Made by a program: the position numbers and the translations under genes. A stretch of 54,795 nt of DNA, from contig CAVSSX010000006.1 of NCBI GenBank assembly GCA_963730735.1, positions 1 to 54,795 on the forward strand, read 5' to 3'. This document shows positions 15,006 to 24,886 of the stretch, in pieces (position 1 is the first letter of the stretch; each line of letters begins with the position of its first letter). A model generated the notes under the pieces. It was not told the DNA's origin. It searched no databases and saw only the letters and a list, made by a program, of their open reading frames with translations. This DNA comes from CAVSSX01 sp963730735 (lineage in GTDB: Bacteria; Actinomycetota; Acidimicrobiia; Acidimicrobiales; RAAP-2).

Positions 15006-16622
15006 TCAGCGGGCCTTGGGCGGCGTCACCCGCCCGCCTTTCTTCTTCTTCTTGCCCGAGCCCTTGGAGCTCGAGGCGGTCTTGCCCCCGGCGTGGCGGC
15101 CGGCCCCCGAGCCGAGGCCGGCCGTCGGGTCGAGGCCCGGGAGCCCGCCACCGCCGCCCGAGCGGGCCAGGAGGTCGGCCAACCCGCCGTCACCGGCCCC
15201 CGGGTCACCGAGATCGCCCAGCTGGGACATGGCCCGACGGGCACTCAGGGCCTGGGAGATCCGGCCCTTGCCGCCGCCGCCCCCGGGGAAACCCGGGAGC
15301 CCGGCCGGGGGTGGCCCACCCAGGCCCGGCATGCCCCCGCCACCCATGCCCTTCATCATCTTCTGCATCTCGCGGAACTGCTTGAGCAGGGCGTTCACCT
15401 CCTGGGTGGAGGTGCCGCTGCCCCGGGCGATCCGGACCCGCCGGGAGCCGTCGATCTTCTGGGGATCGTTCCGCTCGGCCGGGGTCATCGACCGGATCAT
15501 GGCCTCGACCCGGGAGACCTCGCCGTCGTCGATCTGGTCGGCCGCCTGGCGCAACTCCTTGGACATGCCCGGCAGGAGCTTGAGGACGCCACCCAGCGAG
15601 CCCATCTTGCGGACCTGCTGGAGCTGGGCCAGGAAGTCCTCGAGGGTGAACCGGCCCTCCATCATCCGCTCGGCCGAGCGGCTGACGACGTCGGCGTCCA
15701 TGGTCCGCTCGGCCTGCTCGATCAGGCTCAGGACGTCGCCCATCCCGAGGATGCGGTCGGCCATGCGGTCCGGGTGGAACAGGTCGAAGTCGCCGAGCTT
15801 CTCCCCGGTCGAGGCGAAGGCGATCGGCCGCCCGACGACCTGCTTGACCGACAGGGCGGCGCCGCCGCGGGCGTCGCCGTCGAGCTTGGTCAGGATGACC
15901 CCGTCGAGCTCCAGCGTCTCGTGGAAGGCGGACGCCGTGGCCACGGCGTCCTGGCCGGTCATGGCGTCGACCACCAGCAACGTGTAGTGGGGCGAGGTGG
16001 CCGCCGACACCCGGCGGACCTCGTCCATGAGCTCGGCGTCGATGGCCAGGCGGCCGGCGGTGTCGATGATGCAGACGTCGCGCCCGAGCCGGCGGGCCTC
16101 CTCCAGCCCGGCGGTGGCCACGGCCACCGGGTCGGTCGGCTCGCTGTAGACGGTCACCCCGGCCTGTTCCCCGAGCACCCGCAGCTGCTCCACGGCCGCC
16201 GGGCGCTGGAGGTCGGCCCCGACCAGGAGGGGGTTGCGGCCCTGCTGCTTCCACCACAGGGCCAACTTGGCCGCCGTGGTCGTCTTGCCCGCTCCCTGCA
16301 GGCCGGCCAGCAGCACCACCGTGGGCGGGCGGGAGGCGTAGGTGACGTGCAGGCTCTCGCCACCGAGGGCCGAGACCAGCTCCTCGTGGACGGCCTTGAT
16401 GACCTGCTGGGCCGGCGAGACCGCCTTGGACAGCTCCTGGCCGGCGCAGCGCTCCCGGACCGCCTCGGTGAAGTGGCGGACCACGCTCAGCTCGACGTCG
16501 GCCTCGAGCAGGGCCGTGCGGATCTCCCGCAGCGTCTCGTCGAGGTCGGCGTCGGACAGCCGGCCCCGGCTCCGGAGGCGGCCGGTGATCCGTTCGAGTC
16601 GTTCCGAGAGGGCGTCGAACAT
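15006..16622 (-). CDS. ffh: Signal recognition particle protein Ffh
   Basis: Ffh is the SRP54 GTPase that binds signal sequences and delivers ribosomes to FtsY. The order is an N domain (1-90), a G domain with P-loop GLQGAGKTTTAAKLA near residue 105, DTAGR near 190 and TKLDGDARGG near 245, then a methionine-rich M domain (LPGMSKELRQAADQ, SGTSTQEVNALLKQFREMQK). The C-terminus has a long Gly/Pro-rich tail ending in a lysine cluster (KKKKKGG), longer than in E. coli. ATG 16622 follows a TAGCCT box by 8 nt and has no Shine-Dalgarno, so it is probably leaderless. Confidence 0.97.
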   Translation of the reverse strand: MFDALSERLERITGRLRSRGRLSDADLDETLREIRTALLEADVELSVVRHFTEAVRERCAGQELSKAVSPAQQVIKAVHEELVSALGGESLHVTYASRPPTVVLLAGLQGAGKTTTAAKLALWWKQQGRNPLLVGADLQRPAAVEQLRVLGEQAGVTVYSEPTDPVAVATAGLEEARRLGRDVCIIDTAGRLAIDAELMDEVRRVSAATSPHYTLLVVDAMTGQDAVATASAFHETLELDGVILTKLDGDARGGAALSVKQVVGRPIAFASTGEKLGDFDLFHPDRMADRILGMGDVLSLIEQAERTMDADVVSRSAERMMEGRFTLEDFLAQLQQVRKMGSLGGVLKLLPGMSKELRQAADQIDDGEVSRVEAMIRSMTPAERNDPQKIDGSRRVRIARGSGTSTQEVNALLKQFREMQKMMKGMGGGGMPGLGGPPPAGLPGFPGGGGGKGRISQALSARRAMSQLGDLGDPGAGDGGLADLLARSGGGGGLPGLDPTAGLGSGAGRHAGGKTASSSKGSGKKKKKGGRVTPPKAR

Positions 16623-16630
16623 GGGTCCTC

Positions 16631-16636
16631 AGGCTA
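16631..16636 (-). promoter_or_regulatory. -10 box (TAGCCT), leaderless promoter of ffh
   Basis: CGGTAGCCTGAGG places TAGCCT 8 nt before the ATG at 16622, with no ribosome site between them. Confidence 0.5.
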
Positions 16637-16720
16637 CCGGGTTCCGCTCGGGGGTCTCCGACACGTCAGCCGCCACCACGCCCCTGATCGTCACTCGAGT
16701 AGGCGGTCGGTGGAAGGGCG

Positions 16721-17944
16721 TCAGTCGAGCAGGGCGTCGACGAACTCGACCGGGTCGAAGGGGACGAGGTCGTCGGGACCCTCCCCCAGGCCGACCAGCT
16801 TGACCGGCACGCCGAGCTCGCGCTGGACGGCCACCACGATGCCGCCCTTGGCCGTGCCGTCCAGCTTGGTCAGCACCAGACCGGTGACCGCCACCGCCTC
16901 GGTGAACTGGCGGGCCTGGGCCAGGGCGTTCTGGCCGGTGGTGGCGTCGATGACCAGGAGGACCTCGGTCACCAGGCCCGGCGGCCGGTCGGCCACCCGA
17001 CGGATCTTCTTGAGCTCCTCGACCAGGTTGACCTTGTTGTGCAGGCGCCCGGCCGTGTCGGCCAGCACCAGGTCGTGGCCCCGGGCGGCGCCCCGTTGGA
17101 CGGCGTCGAACACGATGGCGCTCGGGTCGCCGCCCTCGGCCCCCCGGACGATGTCGGCGCCCGAGCGCTCGGCCCACATGGCCAGCTGCTCCCCGGCGGC
17201 CGCCCGGAAGGTGTCGCCGGCGGCCAGCAGGACCCGGTGGCCGGCGGCCGCCTGCTGGCGGGCCACCTTGCCCACGGTGGTGGTCTTGCCGACCCCGTTC
17301 ACCCCGACGAACAGCCACACGTTGACCCGGCCCTCGGTCGGGACCAGCCGGAGGTCCCGACCCGTGGGCTCGGCCTCCCCCTCGCCCGTCGTCACCGGAT
17401 CGCCCAGACGGTCCGCCGCCTCGTCACTGGCTGCGTCCCAGCGGTTCTCCACCTCGAGCAGGTCGATCAGGTCGGCCCGGAGGGCGGCCAGGACCTGCTC
17501 GGCCCCCACCACCTCCTTGGCGTCGACCCGGCGGCGCAGGTCGGCGATCAGCACGTCGGTGGTCGCCACCCCGATGTCGGCCCGCAGGAGCGCCTCTTCG
17601 AGCTCGTCCCAGGTCGAGGCGTCGACCCCCCGGCTGCGGACCGAGCCGACGAACCCGGCGAAGGCCCCCCGGGCCCGGCCCAGCCGACCCCGGACGCTCG
17701 GGGGTGCCGGCGCCGGCGCCTCGACGACCGGCGCGGCCTCGGCCACCGGGGCGGCCTCGGGGGTCTCGGCCGTGGTGGCGGTGGCCGTCCCGGGATCGGG
17801 CGCCGGGCGAGGGGCCCGGGCCGGCGGCTCGGGCGGGACGACGGGTTTGCGGAACCGGACGAAGATGAATCCGGCGACGATCGCCACCAGGACGACGGCG
17901 ATGATGATCCAGATGCCGATGGCGATGGTGCTGGCTTCGATCAC
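16721..17944 (-). CDS. ftsY: Signal recognition particle receptor FtsY
   Basis: FtsY is the membrane-associated SRP receptor GTPase. A single N-terminal hydrophobic helix (residues 5-28) is followed by a Pro/Ala/Glu-rich linker, then the NG domains: GVNGVGKTTTVGKVARQQ, DTAGRLHNKVNLVEELKK and TKLDGTAKGGIVVAV. The 407 aa fit the actinobacterial form with a membrane anchor. GTG 17944 overlaps the smc stop as GTGA, so it is translationally coupled to smc. The smc-ftsY-ffh order is conserved in actinobacteria. Confidence 0.97.
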   Translation of the reverse strand: MIEASTIAIGIWIIIAVVLVAIVAGFIFVRFRKPVVPPEPPARAPRPAPDPGTATATTAETPEAAPVAEAAPVVEAPAPAPPSVRGRLGRARGAFAGFVGSVRSRGVDASTWDELEEALLRADIGVATTDVLIADLRRRVDAKEVVGAEQVLAALRADLIDLLEVENRWDAASDEAADRLGDPVTTGEGEAEPTGRDLRLVPTEGRVNVWLFVGVNGVGKTTTVGKVARQQAAAGHRVLLAAGDTFRAAAGEQLAMWAERSGADIVRGAEGGDPSAIVFDAVQRGAARGHDLVLADTAGRLHNKVNLVEELKKIRRVADRPPGLVTEVLLVIDATTGQNALAQARQFTEAVAVTGLVLTKLDGTAKGGIVVAVQRELGVPVKLVGLGEGPDDLVPFDPVEFVDALLD

Positions 17945-20900
17945 GAGAGGGTCGGCACCTCGGGCCGGGTCGGCACTTTCTGGCTCACCACCTGGGACGA
18001 ACCGCCCGGCGCCATGGTCACCCCGTAGAGGGCGTCACCGGTCTCCATGGTCCGCTTCTGGTGGCTCACGATGATCAGCTGGGCCTCGGCCCGGAACTCC
18101 CGGACCAGGCCGAGGAACCGGTGGAGGTTCACGTCGTCCAGGGCCGCCTCGACTTCGTCCATCAGGTAGAAGGGTGAGGGCCGGCTCCGGAAGACGGCGA
18201 ACAGGAAGGCCAGGGCGGCCATGGACCGCTCACCGCCCGAGAGCAGCGAGACCCGGCGGACGTTGCGGCCCATGGGCCGGACCTCGATCTCGACCCCGGT
18301 GTTCAAGAGGTCGTCGGGCTCGGTCAGGCTGAGCCGCCCGGTGCCGCCCGGGAACAGCATCCCGACGAGGTTCGAGAAGTGCTCGTTGACGTCGGCGGCG
18401 GCGGTGGCGAACGACTGCATGATCTCGTCGTCGAGCGTCCGGACGACCTCCTGGAGCTCCCGGCGGGCCGAGCGGACGTCCTCCACCTGCTGGTCGAGCT
18501 CACGGTGGCGCTCCTCGAGCACCGACAGCTCCTCCAGGGCCAACGGGTTCACCGGTCCGAGGGCCGACAGGGACTCGGCCAGGTGGCGCTCCCGGGCGAC
18601 GGCCGTCGTGCCCTCGTCGAGCTCGGGGCACGGGGCGTCGAGCAGCTCGTCGGGCTCGTTGCCGAGGTCCCGGCGGACGGTGTCGGCCAGCGCGTCGGTG
18701 CGCAGCGCCACCTCGGCCGACTCGAGCTCGGCCGCCCGGGTGCGGTCACGCACCTCGACCAGTCGACCCTCGACGCCCGCTCGTTCCCGCCGCAGGGCCT
18801 CGAGCCGCTCGCCGCCGGCCCGCACCGCCTCCACCTGGCTGCGGTAGTCCCGGCGCAGATCGTCGAGCACGCCCTCGAGCCGGTCACCCTCGGCCGCCGC
18901 CCGGGCCCCCAGTCGTTCGAGGGCCCGACCCTCGGACTCGAGCCGCTGGCGCCGGGCGGCCGCCTCGACCCGCTCCTCGGCGTGGCCCTCGAGCCGCCGC
19001 TCGACCTCGGCGCGCCGCTCGGCCAGCACCGACTGGCGCTCGGTCAGGCCGGCCGGCCCGCACCGACAGCGCCTGGGCCCGGTCGGCCAGCTCGCGCCGG
19101 GCCACCTCGAGCAGCGCCCGGTCGGCCGCCGCCGCCTCGGCCCGGTGGCCGGCGACCTCGACCGCCGCCTCCAGGCCCGGGATGGTGGCCAGCAGCTGGG
19201 CCAGGGCGGCCTCGGCCTCGGCCACCACGCCGGCCGTCACGGCCCGGGCCTCGTGCTCGCGTGCCACCTCGGCGGCCAGACGGGCCCGCTCCTCGTCGTG
19301 CCGGGCGGCGTCGGTCTCGAGGGTGGCCAGCTCGGACTGGTGCCGGTCGAGGGCCCGGGCGGCGGCCACCGAGCGTTGGCGGGCCTCCTCGTTCGACGCC
19401 CGGGCGGCGGCCAGGACCCCGGCGGCCCGGTCGGCGGCGCCGGCGGCCTCGGTGGCGGCGGCGCTGGCGGCTTCGACGGCCGCCGCCGTCACCACCCCTT
19501 GGCGGCCCGAGCGCACCCGCCAGCCCGAGGCGGCGAAACGGTCGCCCTCGGTGGTCACCACCACCAGGTCGGGGTGGTCGAGGGCCACGTCGATGGCCTG
19601 CTCCCAGCCCTGGACCCGCACGGCCCGGCCGACCAGCGAGTCGAGCACGCCGCCGATCCCGGGGCCCGAGGCACCGGCCCGGGCCCGCACGTGGCCGCGG
19701 AGCGACTCGGCCCCCACCGGGAGCGGACCGGTCGTACCCGAGGCCGCCTCGCCCCGGGTGGCCAACACCGCCCCGGCCGTGCCCTGGCGGTAGAGGCTGG
19801 CCAGCGCTTCGCGGGCGGCGTCACGCCCGTCGACCACCACGGCGGCGACCGAGGCCCCCACGGCGGCCTCGAAGGCCTGCTCCCAGCCCTCGTCGATCTC
19901 GACCAGGTCGACCAGGGCCCCCACGACACCGTCGACACCGGCCAGGGCCTCGCGGCCCCCGGCCCCCTGGAGATCCGAGAGGGCCCGGGCCAGGGCCTCG
20001 GCCCGGGCCGCCGTCCGGTGGCGGGCCTGCTCGGCCCGGTCGGAGTCCTCCTGGGCTCGGTCGTTGGCGGCGGCGGCCCGTTCGGCGGCGGCGACGGCCT
20101 CACGGGCCTCGGTGGCCAGTCGGACGCCGGCCTGCTCGAGCTCGGCCGACCGTTCGGCCAGCTGGGCGACCGCCGCCTCGAGCGACTCGGCCCGCCCGAC
20201 CAGGGCGGCGATGCGATCGTCATGGCTGACCAGGGACGCCCGACCGTGGTCGAGCTCGCGCCCGAGGGCGGCGCGCTGGACGTTGGCCCGGCCGAGGGCC
20301 TCCTCGTGCTGGTCGGCCTCCTCGCCGTTGCCGAACTGCTCCAGGTGGGTCGCCTCGGCCAGGTCGGCCGCGGCCTCGGCCTGCGCCAGCTCCTGGCGCT
20401 CGGGCTCGAGCTGGGCCAGGCCGTCGCGGACGGCGACCAGTTCCTCGGCCAACCGGGCGCCCTCGGCCTCGAGGGTGGAGACGACGTCCACGTCGGCGGC
20501 GGCGTCGAGCGCCCCCTGCAGCGCCCGGGAGCGCTCCCGGACGACCCCGGCGGTGCCCCGGGCCCGCTCGACCAGACCCTGGACCCGGCCGAGCGCCGTG
20601 GCCAGGTCCTCCTCCCGCCGGCTCGACAGCTCGGCCGCCGTGGCCCGGGCGGCCTCGTCGAGCTGGTCCAGGCCGGCCTGCAGCCGGACGGCTTCCTCGC
20701 CCAGCTCGGCCAGCTGCACCCGGGCGCCCTCCCCGCGGACCGCGAGGCCGGCCAGCTCGACGCCGGCCAGGTGCCGCCGGATGGCCAGCAGCTCGGCAGC
20801 CATGGTGGCGTGGGAACGGGCGGCCGCGGCCTGGCGCTCGAGCGGGCGGATCTGACGACGAACCTCACGGACCAGGTCGCCCAGGCGCTCCAGGTTCTCC

Positions 20901-21454
20901 TGCGTGGCCGCCAGACGCCGCTCGGCCCGCTCACGCCGGCGGCGGTGCTTCAGCACCCCGGCGGCCTCCTCGATGATGGCCCGACGGTCCTCGGGGCGGG
21001 CGTTGAGCACGGTGTCCAGCTGCCCCTGGCCGATGATCATGTGCTGCTGGCGGCCCACGCCCGAGTCGCTGAGCAGCTCCTGGACGTCGAGCAGGCGGCA
21101 GGCGGTGCCGTTGATGGCGTACTCGCTGTCGCCGGAGCGGAACAGGGTGCGGGTGATGGTGACCTCGGCCATGTCCACCGGCAGCTGGCCCGAGGCGTTG
21201 TCGATGGTCAGGGAGACCTCGGCCCGACCGAGGGCCGCCCGGCTGGCCGTGCCGGCGAAGATGACGTCCTCCATCTTCTGGGAGCGCAGCGACCTCGGGC
21301 CCTGGGCGCCCAATACCCAGGTCACGGCGTCGACGACGTTCGACTTGCCGCTCCCGTTCGGCCCCACCACCACGGTGACCCCGGGCTCGAACTCCAAGAC
21401 GGTGGGGTCGGCGAAGGACTTGAACCCCTTCATACTGAGCGACCGCAGGAACAT
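17941..21454 (-). CDS. smc: Chromosome segregation protein SMC, single 4-bp frameshift
   Basis: SMC is the ATPase of the bacterial condensin complex. The N-terminal head has GPNGSGKSNVVDAV near residues 32-45; long coiled coils flank a hinge near residues 500-650. The C-terminal head, in another frame, has LLSGGERSMAALAFLF and FYLMDEVEAALDD. The frame changes near 19047-19059, where (GGCC)3 on the plus strand would need to be (GGCC)2: removing 4 bp gives SVRAGLTERQSVLAERRAEV and about 1169 aa. A 4-bp tandem duplication in this gene is more likely assembly error than a true mutation. ATG 21454 follows TAGGGT by 7 nt (leaderless). Confidence 0.94.
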
Positions 21455-21461
21455 CGTGCCG

Positions 21462-21467
21462 ACCCTA
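21462..21467 (-). promoter_or_regulatory. -10 box (TAGGGT), leaderless promoter of smc
   Basis: TTGGTAGGGTCGG ends a few bases before ATG 21454; the gap from the -10 box is 7 nt and no ribosome site is present. Confidence 0.6.
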
Positions 21468-21580
21468 CCAACACCCGGCCCCGCCGCCCGGGTCCCTTGC
21501 CGGCCTCCTGGTCAGCCCGTCGCCACGTCCGCCGGCCTCCGGGACCGGCCCGGCGAGAAGGTCGGGCTCGAGCTGCCTGG

Positions 21581-22480
21581 CTAGATCTGGCAGTGCTCGC
21601 AGTAGAAGGTCGAGCGCCCGGAGATCTTGGCCCGGACGATCGGCGTCCGGCAGCGGCGGCAGGGTTCGCCCTCGCGGTCGTAGACCTGGTGCGAGCTCTG
21701 GTAGTCGCCCAGCTCGCCGAACAGGTCCCGGTACTGCTCGTCGGCCAGCGACGAGCCCCGGTGCTTGATGGCGTCGGCCAGGGTCTCGACGATGGCCCGG
21801 AACAGGCGGCGGACCTCGGTGGCCGAGAGGCTGTCGGCCGGCCGGTCGTAGCGGAGCCCGGCCGTGAACAGGATCTCGTCGGAGTACAGGTTGCCGATGC
21901 CCGCCACGAACTGCTGGTCCATCAAGAGGGCCTTCAGGCCCTGGTGGTGCTGGCGCAGCAGGACGGCGAAGCGGTCCCAGCTCATGACGTCCTCGACCGG
22001 GTCGAAGCCCAGGTGCGACAGCTCGGGCACGTTGCGGCGGATGGCCGCCCCCTCGCCGGTGACCCCGGTCGTCGGGGCGAGGAACGACGGGCCGGCGACC
22101 TTGGGCGGCGGGGTCGAGACGAACATCTCGCCGAAGGTCCGGGGGTCGACGTAGCGGAGCTCCCCGCCCTGGGTGAAGGTGAGGACGACGTGCGTGTGCT
22201 TGGGTTTTGGCTCCTTGGCGCTCTTCACCCGCAGCAGTTGGCCGCTCATGCCGAGGTGCACGACCAGGGTGTCGCCGTTGTCGAGGGACACCAGCAGGTA
22301 CTTGCCCAGGCGGCCGACCGACTTGATGGTCCGGCCCTCCAGGGCCGACCGGAAGTGCTTGGCGCTCTGGTGCCGGCGCACCGAGCGGCCGTTGGTCACG
22401 GCCACGGCCTTCACCTTGCGACCGGCGACCTCCTTGGCCAGGTCCTGGCGCAGGGTCTCGACTTCGGGCAACTCAGGCAT
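21581..22480 (-). CDS. mutM: Formamidopyrimidine-DNA glycosylase (Fpg/MutM)
   Basis: MutM excises 8-oxoguanine and formamidopyrimidines and nicks the abasic site. The mature N-terminus PELPEVETLRQDL supplies the catalytic Pro and Glu. Further motifs are LVVHLGMSGQL, LYVDPRTFGEM-type (RYVDPRTFGEMFV), the H2TH region FVAGIGNLYSDEILF, and a C-terminal zinc finger CRRC...CEHC. The 299 aa are normal. It overlaps the end of rnc by 8 nt, continuing the acpP-rnc-mutM run. Confidence 0.96.
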   Translation of the reverse strand: MPELPEVETLRQDLAKEVAGRKVKAVAVTNGRSVRRHQSAKHFRSALEGRTIKSVGRLGKYLLVSLDNGDTLVVHLGMSGQLLRVKSAKEPKPKHTHVVLTFTQGGELRYVDPRTFGEMFVSTPPPKVAGPSFLAPTTGVTGEGAAIRRNVPELSHLGFDPVEDVMSWDRFAVLLRQHHQGLKALLMDQQFVAGIGNLYSDEILFTAGLRYDRPADSLSATEVRRLFRAIVETLADAIKHRGSSLADEQYRDLFGELGDYQSSHQVYDREGEPCRRCRTPIVRAKISGRSTFYCEHCQI

Positions 22481-23168
22481 CGCGCAGCTCCAGCCAGGCG
22501 GCGCGGGCCGCCGCCTGCTCGGCGTCCTTCTTCGAGGTGCCCTCGCCCTCGCCCCGGGGCTCGGCGTTCACGAACACCTGGGCCACGTAGTGCCGGTCAT
22601 GATCGGGCCCGGACCCCGAGAGCACGTAGCGGGGCGTGCCCTGGCCCAGCCGGACGGTCAGCTCCTGGAGCCGGCTCTTGTGGTCGAAGTCGTCGGGCTC
22701 GGCGGCGGCGTGGACGATGCGGTCCTCCATCAGCCGGAGCACGAAGGGCTCGGCGGCCGCCCAGTCGGCGTCGAGGTACACGGCGCCGATCACGGCTTCG
22801 AGGGCGTCGGCCAGGATGGACGGCTTCTCCCGGCCGCCCGAGGACTCCTCGCCCTTGCCGAGCAGGAGGACCTCACCCAGTCCGAGTGACTGCGCCACCT
22901 CGGCCAGGGCCCGGGCGTTGACGACGGCCGAGCGGATCTTGGCCAGCTTGCCCTCGGGCAGGTCGGGATAGTGGCGGTAGGTGTACTCGGCCACGACCAG
23001 GCCGAGCACGGCGTCGCCGAGGAACTCGAGACGCTCGTTCGACGGTGCCCCGTCCTGCTCGCCGCACCAGCTCCGATGGGCCAGCGCCTGGGCCAGCAGC
23101 GACCGGTCGGTGAACTCGTGCTCGAGGCGCCGGGCGAGGAGGACCGCTCCCTCGTCGAGGCCGTCCAC
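22473..23168 (-). CDS. rnc: Ribonuclease III
   Basis: RNase III cleaves double-stranded RNA in rRNA and mRNA processing. The catalytic signature NERLEFLGDAVLGLVVAEY is intact, with a second acidic motif ILADALEAVIGAVYLDAD. A dsRNA-binding domain occupies the C-terminus (DHKSRLQELTVRLGQGTPRY ... GTSKKDAEQAAARAAWLEL). The ORF reads upstream into acpP; GTG 23168, shortly after the acpP stop, gives a typical 231-aa protein, but the exact start is uncertain because no clear ribosome site is visible. Confidence 0.95.
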   Translation of the reverse strand: MDGLDEGAVLLARRLEHEFTDRSLLAQALAHRSWCGEQDGAPSNERLEFLGDAVLGLVVAEYTYRHYPDLPEGKLAKIRSAVVNARALAEVAQSLGLGEVLLLGKGEESSGGREKPSILADALEAVIGAVYLDADWAAAEPFVLRLMEDRIVHAAAEPDDFDHKSRLQELTVRLGQGTPRYVLSGSGPDHDRHYVAQVFVNAEPRGEGEGTSKKDAEQAAARAAWLELRDA

Positions 23169-23178
23169 CGCTGCGCCG

Positions 23179-23475
23179 TCAACCGGCTCCGAGCTTGGCG
23201 TATACGTAGTCGACGGCGTCTCGGACGGTGCGGAGGTCCTCGAGGTCCTCGTCGTCGATGCGGAATCCGACGGTGCGCTCACCCAGTTCCTCCTCCAAGG
23301 CCTCCACCAGCTCGATGAGAGCCAGCGAGTCGGCATCGAGGTCCTCGGCGAACGACGCCCCCTCGGTGATCGTGGACGGATCGGTCTCCAGGATGTCGGC
23401 CAGCTGGTCCCGGATCAGTTCGAAGACGCCCTGGCGGTCGAGCGGAGCCTGGTCAATGTGGGTCTCAGCGGGCAC
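23179..23475 (-). CDS. acpP: Acyl carrier protein
   Basis: ACP carries growing acyl chains on a phosphopantetheine attached to Ser in EDLDADSLALIELVEALEE; that motif is intact. The helix pattern and acidity fit, and 98 aa includes a slightly long N-terminus (VPAETHIDQAPLDRQG). GTG 23475 is selected by the GCAGGAG ribosome site 6 nt upstream. A TAACAT box at 23510-23515 gives a leader of about 28 nt. It heads an acpP-rnc-mutM unit; upstream plsX also serves lipid synthesis. Confidence 0.93.
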   Translation of the reverse strand: MPAETHIDQAPLDRQGVFELIRDQLADILETDPSTITEGASFAEDLDADSLALIELVEALEEELGERTVGFRIDDEDLEDLRTVRDAVDYVYAKLGAG

Positions 23476-23509
23476 GACAGCTCCTGCGATCGGTGGTCGA
23501 ACGACCTCG

Positions 23510-23515
23510 ATGTTA
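23510..23515 (-). promoter_or_regulatory. -10 box (TAACAT) of acpP
   Basis: GGTAACATCG lies about 35 nt before the GTG start, leaving room for a short leader with the GCAGGAG ribosome site. Confidence 0.4.
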
Positions 23516-23592
23516 CCGGTCAGGAGCACACAACGAGGGATCTCCCAGCTCAGAGGGCATTTTTGCGCCCCGCCGACTCCCCCAGGGGATTC

Positions 23593-24609
23593 TCAGGCGG
23601 GGGTGACCGACTCGGCCAGGCGGTCCAGGATGCCGCCCTTGGCCAGGTCGTAGGCCACCCGCACGGCGTTCACCACCGCCACCTTGGAGGACGACCCGTG
23701 GCTGATGACGCACACCCCGTTCACCCCGAGCAGCATGGCCCCGCCGGTCCGCTCCGGGTCGAGCCGCTCGGCCAGGGGGGCCAGATGGGGCAGCAGCACG
23801 TCGCCGGCGGCCCGGGTCGCCTCGTCGGTGCCGATGACCCCGAGGATCAGCTCGAGCAGGAAGCGCAGCGAGCCCTCGAGGGCCTTCAGGGCCACGTTGC
23901 CGGTGAAACCGTCGGTGACCACCACGTCGGCCGGGCACCCGAGCAGGTCCCGACCCTCGACGTTGCCGAGGAACCGGATGCCCGGGGTGGACGACAACAG
24001 GGCGTGGGTCTCCTTCACCAGCGAGGTGCCCTTGGTCGGCTCCTCGCCGATCGAGAGCAGGCCCACGGTGGGCTCGGCCACCCCGTAGCGGCCGGTGGCG
24101 TAGGCCGCCCCCATCTGGGCGAACTGCACCAGCATGGCCGAGGTGCACTCGGCGTTGGCCCCGGCGTCGACCAGCACGGCCGGCTGGCCCTCGCGCCGCG
24201 GCAGCGGGGTGGCGATGCAGGGGCGGACGATGCCGGGCAGCCGGCCCATGCGCAGGAGGGCCGAGGCCATGGTGGCCCCGGTGTTGCCGGCCGACACCAT
24301 GGCCGAGGCCGAGCCGTCGCGCACCAGCTCGGCCGAGCGGACGAGCGAGGAGTCCTTCTTGCGGCGCACCCCCTGGGCCGGGTCCTCGTCCATGCCGATG
24401 ACCTCGGTGCAGGCCACCAGCTCCAGACCGGCCGTGTCCCCCACCTGGTCGGGCGGCCCGACCAGGACGACCGGGATGCCGTCGTCGTCGGCCGCCAGCC
24501 GCGCCCCGGCCACGATCTCGCCGGGGGCCCGGTCGCCGCCCATGGCGTCGATGGCGACCGGCAGCTTGGCCAGCGCCGCCGGATCGGGGCGCGGGCCTCG
24601 GGTGGTCAA
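23593..24609 (-). CDS. plsX: Phosphate acyltransferase PlsX
   Basis: PlsX converts acyl-ACP to acyl-phosphate, the first step toward phosphatidic acid with PlsY. The 338-aa protein starts (after a short tail) VAIDAMGGDRAPGEIV and contains VSAGNTGATMASALLRMGR, LVDAGANAECTSAMLVQFAQ and TDGFTGNVALKALEG, all typical. The start is TTG 24609, just after the rpmF stop, with GAGG as a weak ribosome site; translational coupling to rpmF is likely. rpmF-plsX adjacency is widely conserved. Confidence 0.95.
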   Translation of the reverse strand: MTTRGPRPDPAALAKLPVAIDAMGGDRAPGEIVAGARLAADDDGIPVVLVGPPDQVGDTAGLELVACTEVIGMDEDPAQGVRRKKDSSLVRSAELVRDGSASAMVSAGNTGATMASALLRMGRLPGIVRPCIATPLPRREGQPAVLVDAGANAECTSAMLVQFAQMGAAYATGRYGVAEPTVGLLSIGEEPTKGTSLVKETHALLSSTPGIRFLGNVEGRDLLGCPADVVVTDGFTGNVALKALEGSLRFLLELILGVIGTDEATRAAGDVLLPHLAPLAERLDPERTGGAMLLGVNGVCVISHGSSSKVAVVNAVRVAYDLAKGGILDRLAESVTPA

Positions 24610-24610
24610 G

Positions 24611-24790
24611 TCAGTCGACCTCGACGGCCTGGCGCCCCTTGTACCACCCGCAGTTCGGGCAGACCACGTGCGGGGTCTTGGCCTGCGAGCAGTGGGGGCA
24701 CACGCTGCGCGACGGCCGGCTGAGCGTCCAGGCCGACGCCTGCCGGCTGCGGCCCTTGGCCTTGGAGGTCTTCTTCTTCGGGACGGCCAT
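24611..24790 (-). CDS. rpmF: 50S ribosomal protein L32 (zinc-ribbon form)
   Basis: This 59-codon gene encodes MAVPKKKTSKAKGRSRQAS... followed by CPHC and CPNC, the four zinc-ribbon cysteines of the C+ form of L32. ATG 24790 has TGGAGAA about 7 nt upstream. It lies between the SepIVA-like/DUF177 gene and plsX, its usual place. The C+ form implies dependence on zinc; a Zur-regulated cysteine-free paralogue, if any, is not in this window. Confidence 0.96.
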   Translation of the reverse strand: MAVPKKKTSKAKGRSRQASAWTLSRPSRSVCPHCSQAKTPHVVCPNCGWYKGRQAVEVD

Positions 24791-24886
24791 CGTCGTTCTC
24801 CAGATCAGAGTCCACCCGGGGCGGACGTTTCGGGGCCCACGGTGCGGCCCAACGGGCCGATGCGAGGGGTGCGCCGACCCGGCCTC

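Noticed and set aside
15093..18074. Long plus-strand open frames opposite ffh, ftsY, smc and recG
   Set aside because: They are antisense shadows with Pro/Arg/Gly/His-rich, low-complexity translations; the minus strand has clear families.
19145..22921. 1258-codon plus-strand frame opposite smc and mutM
   Set aside because: High-GC antisense open frame with no recognisable domain.
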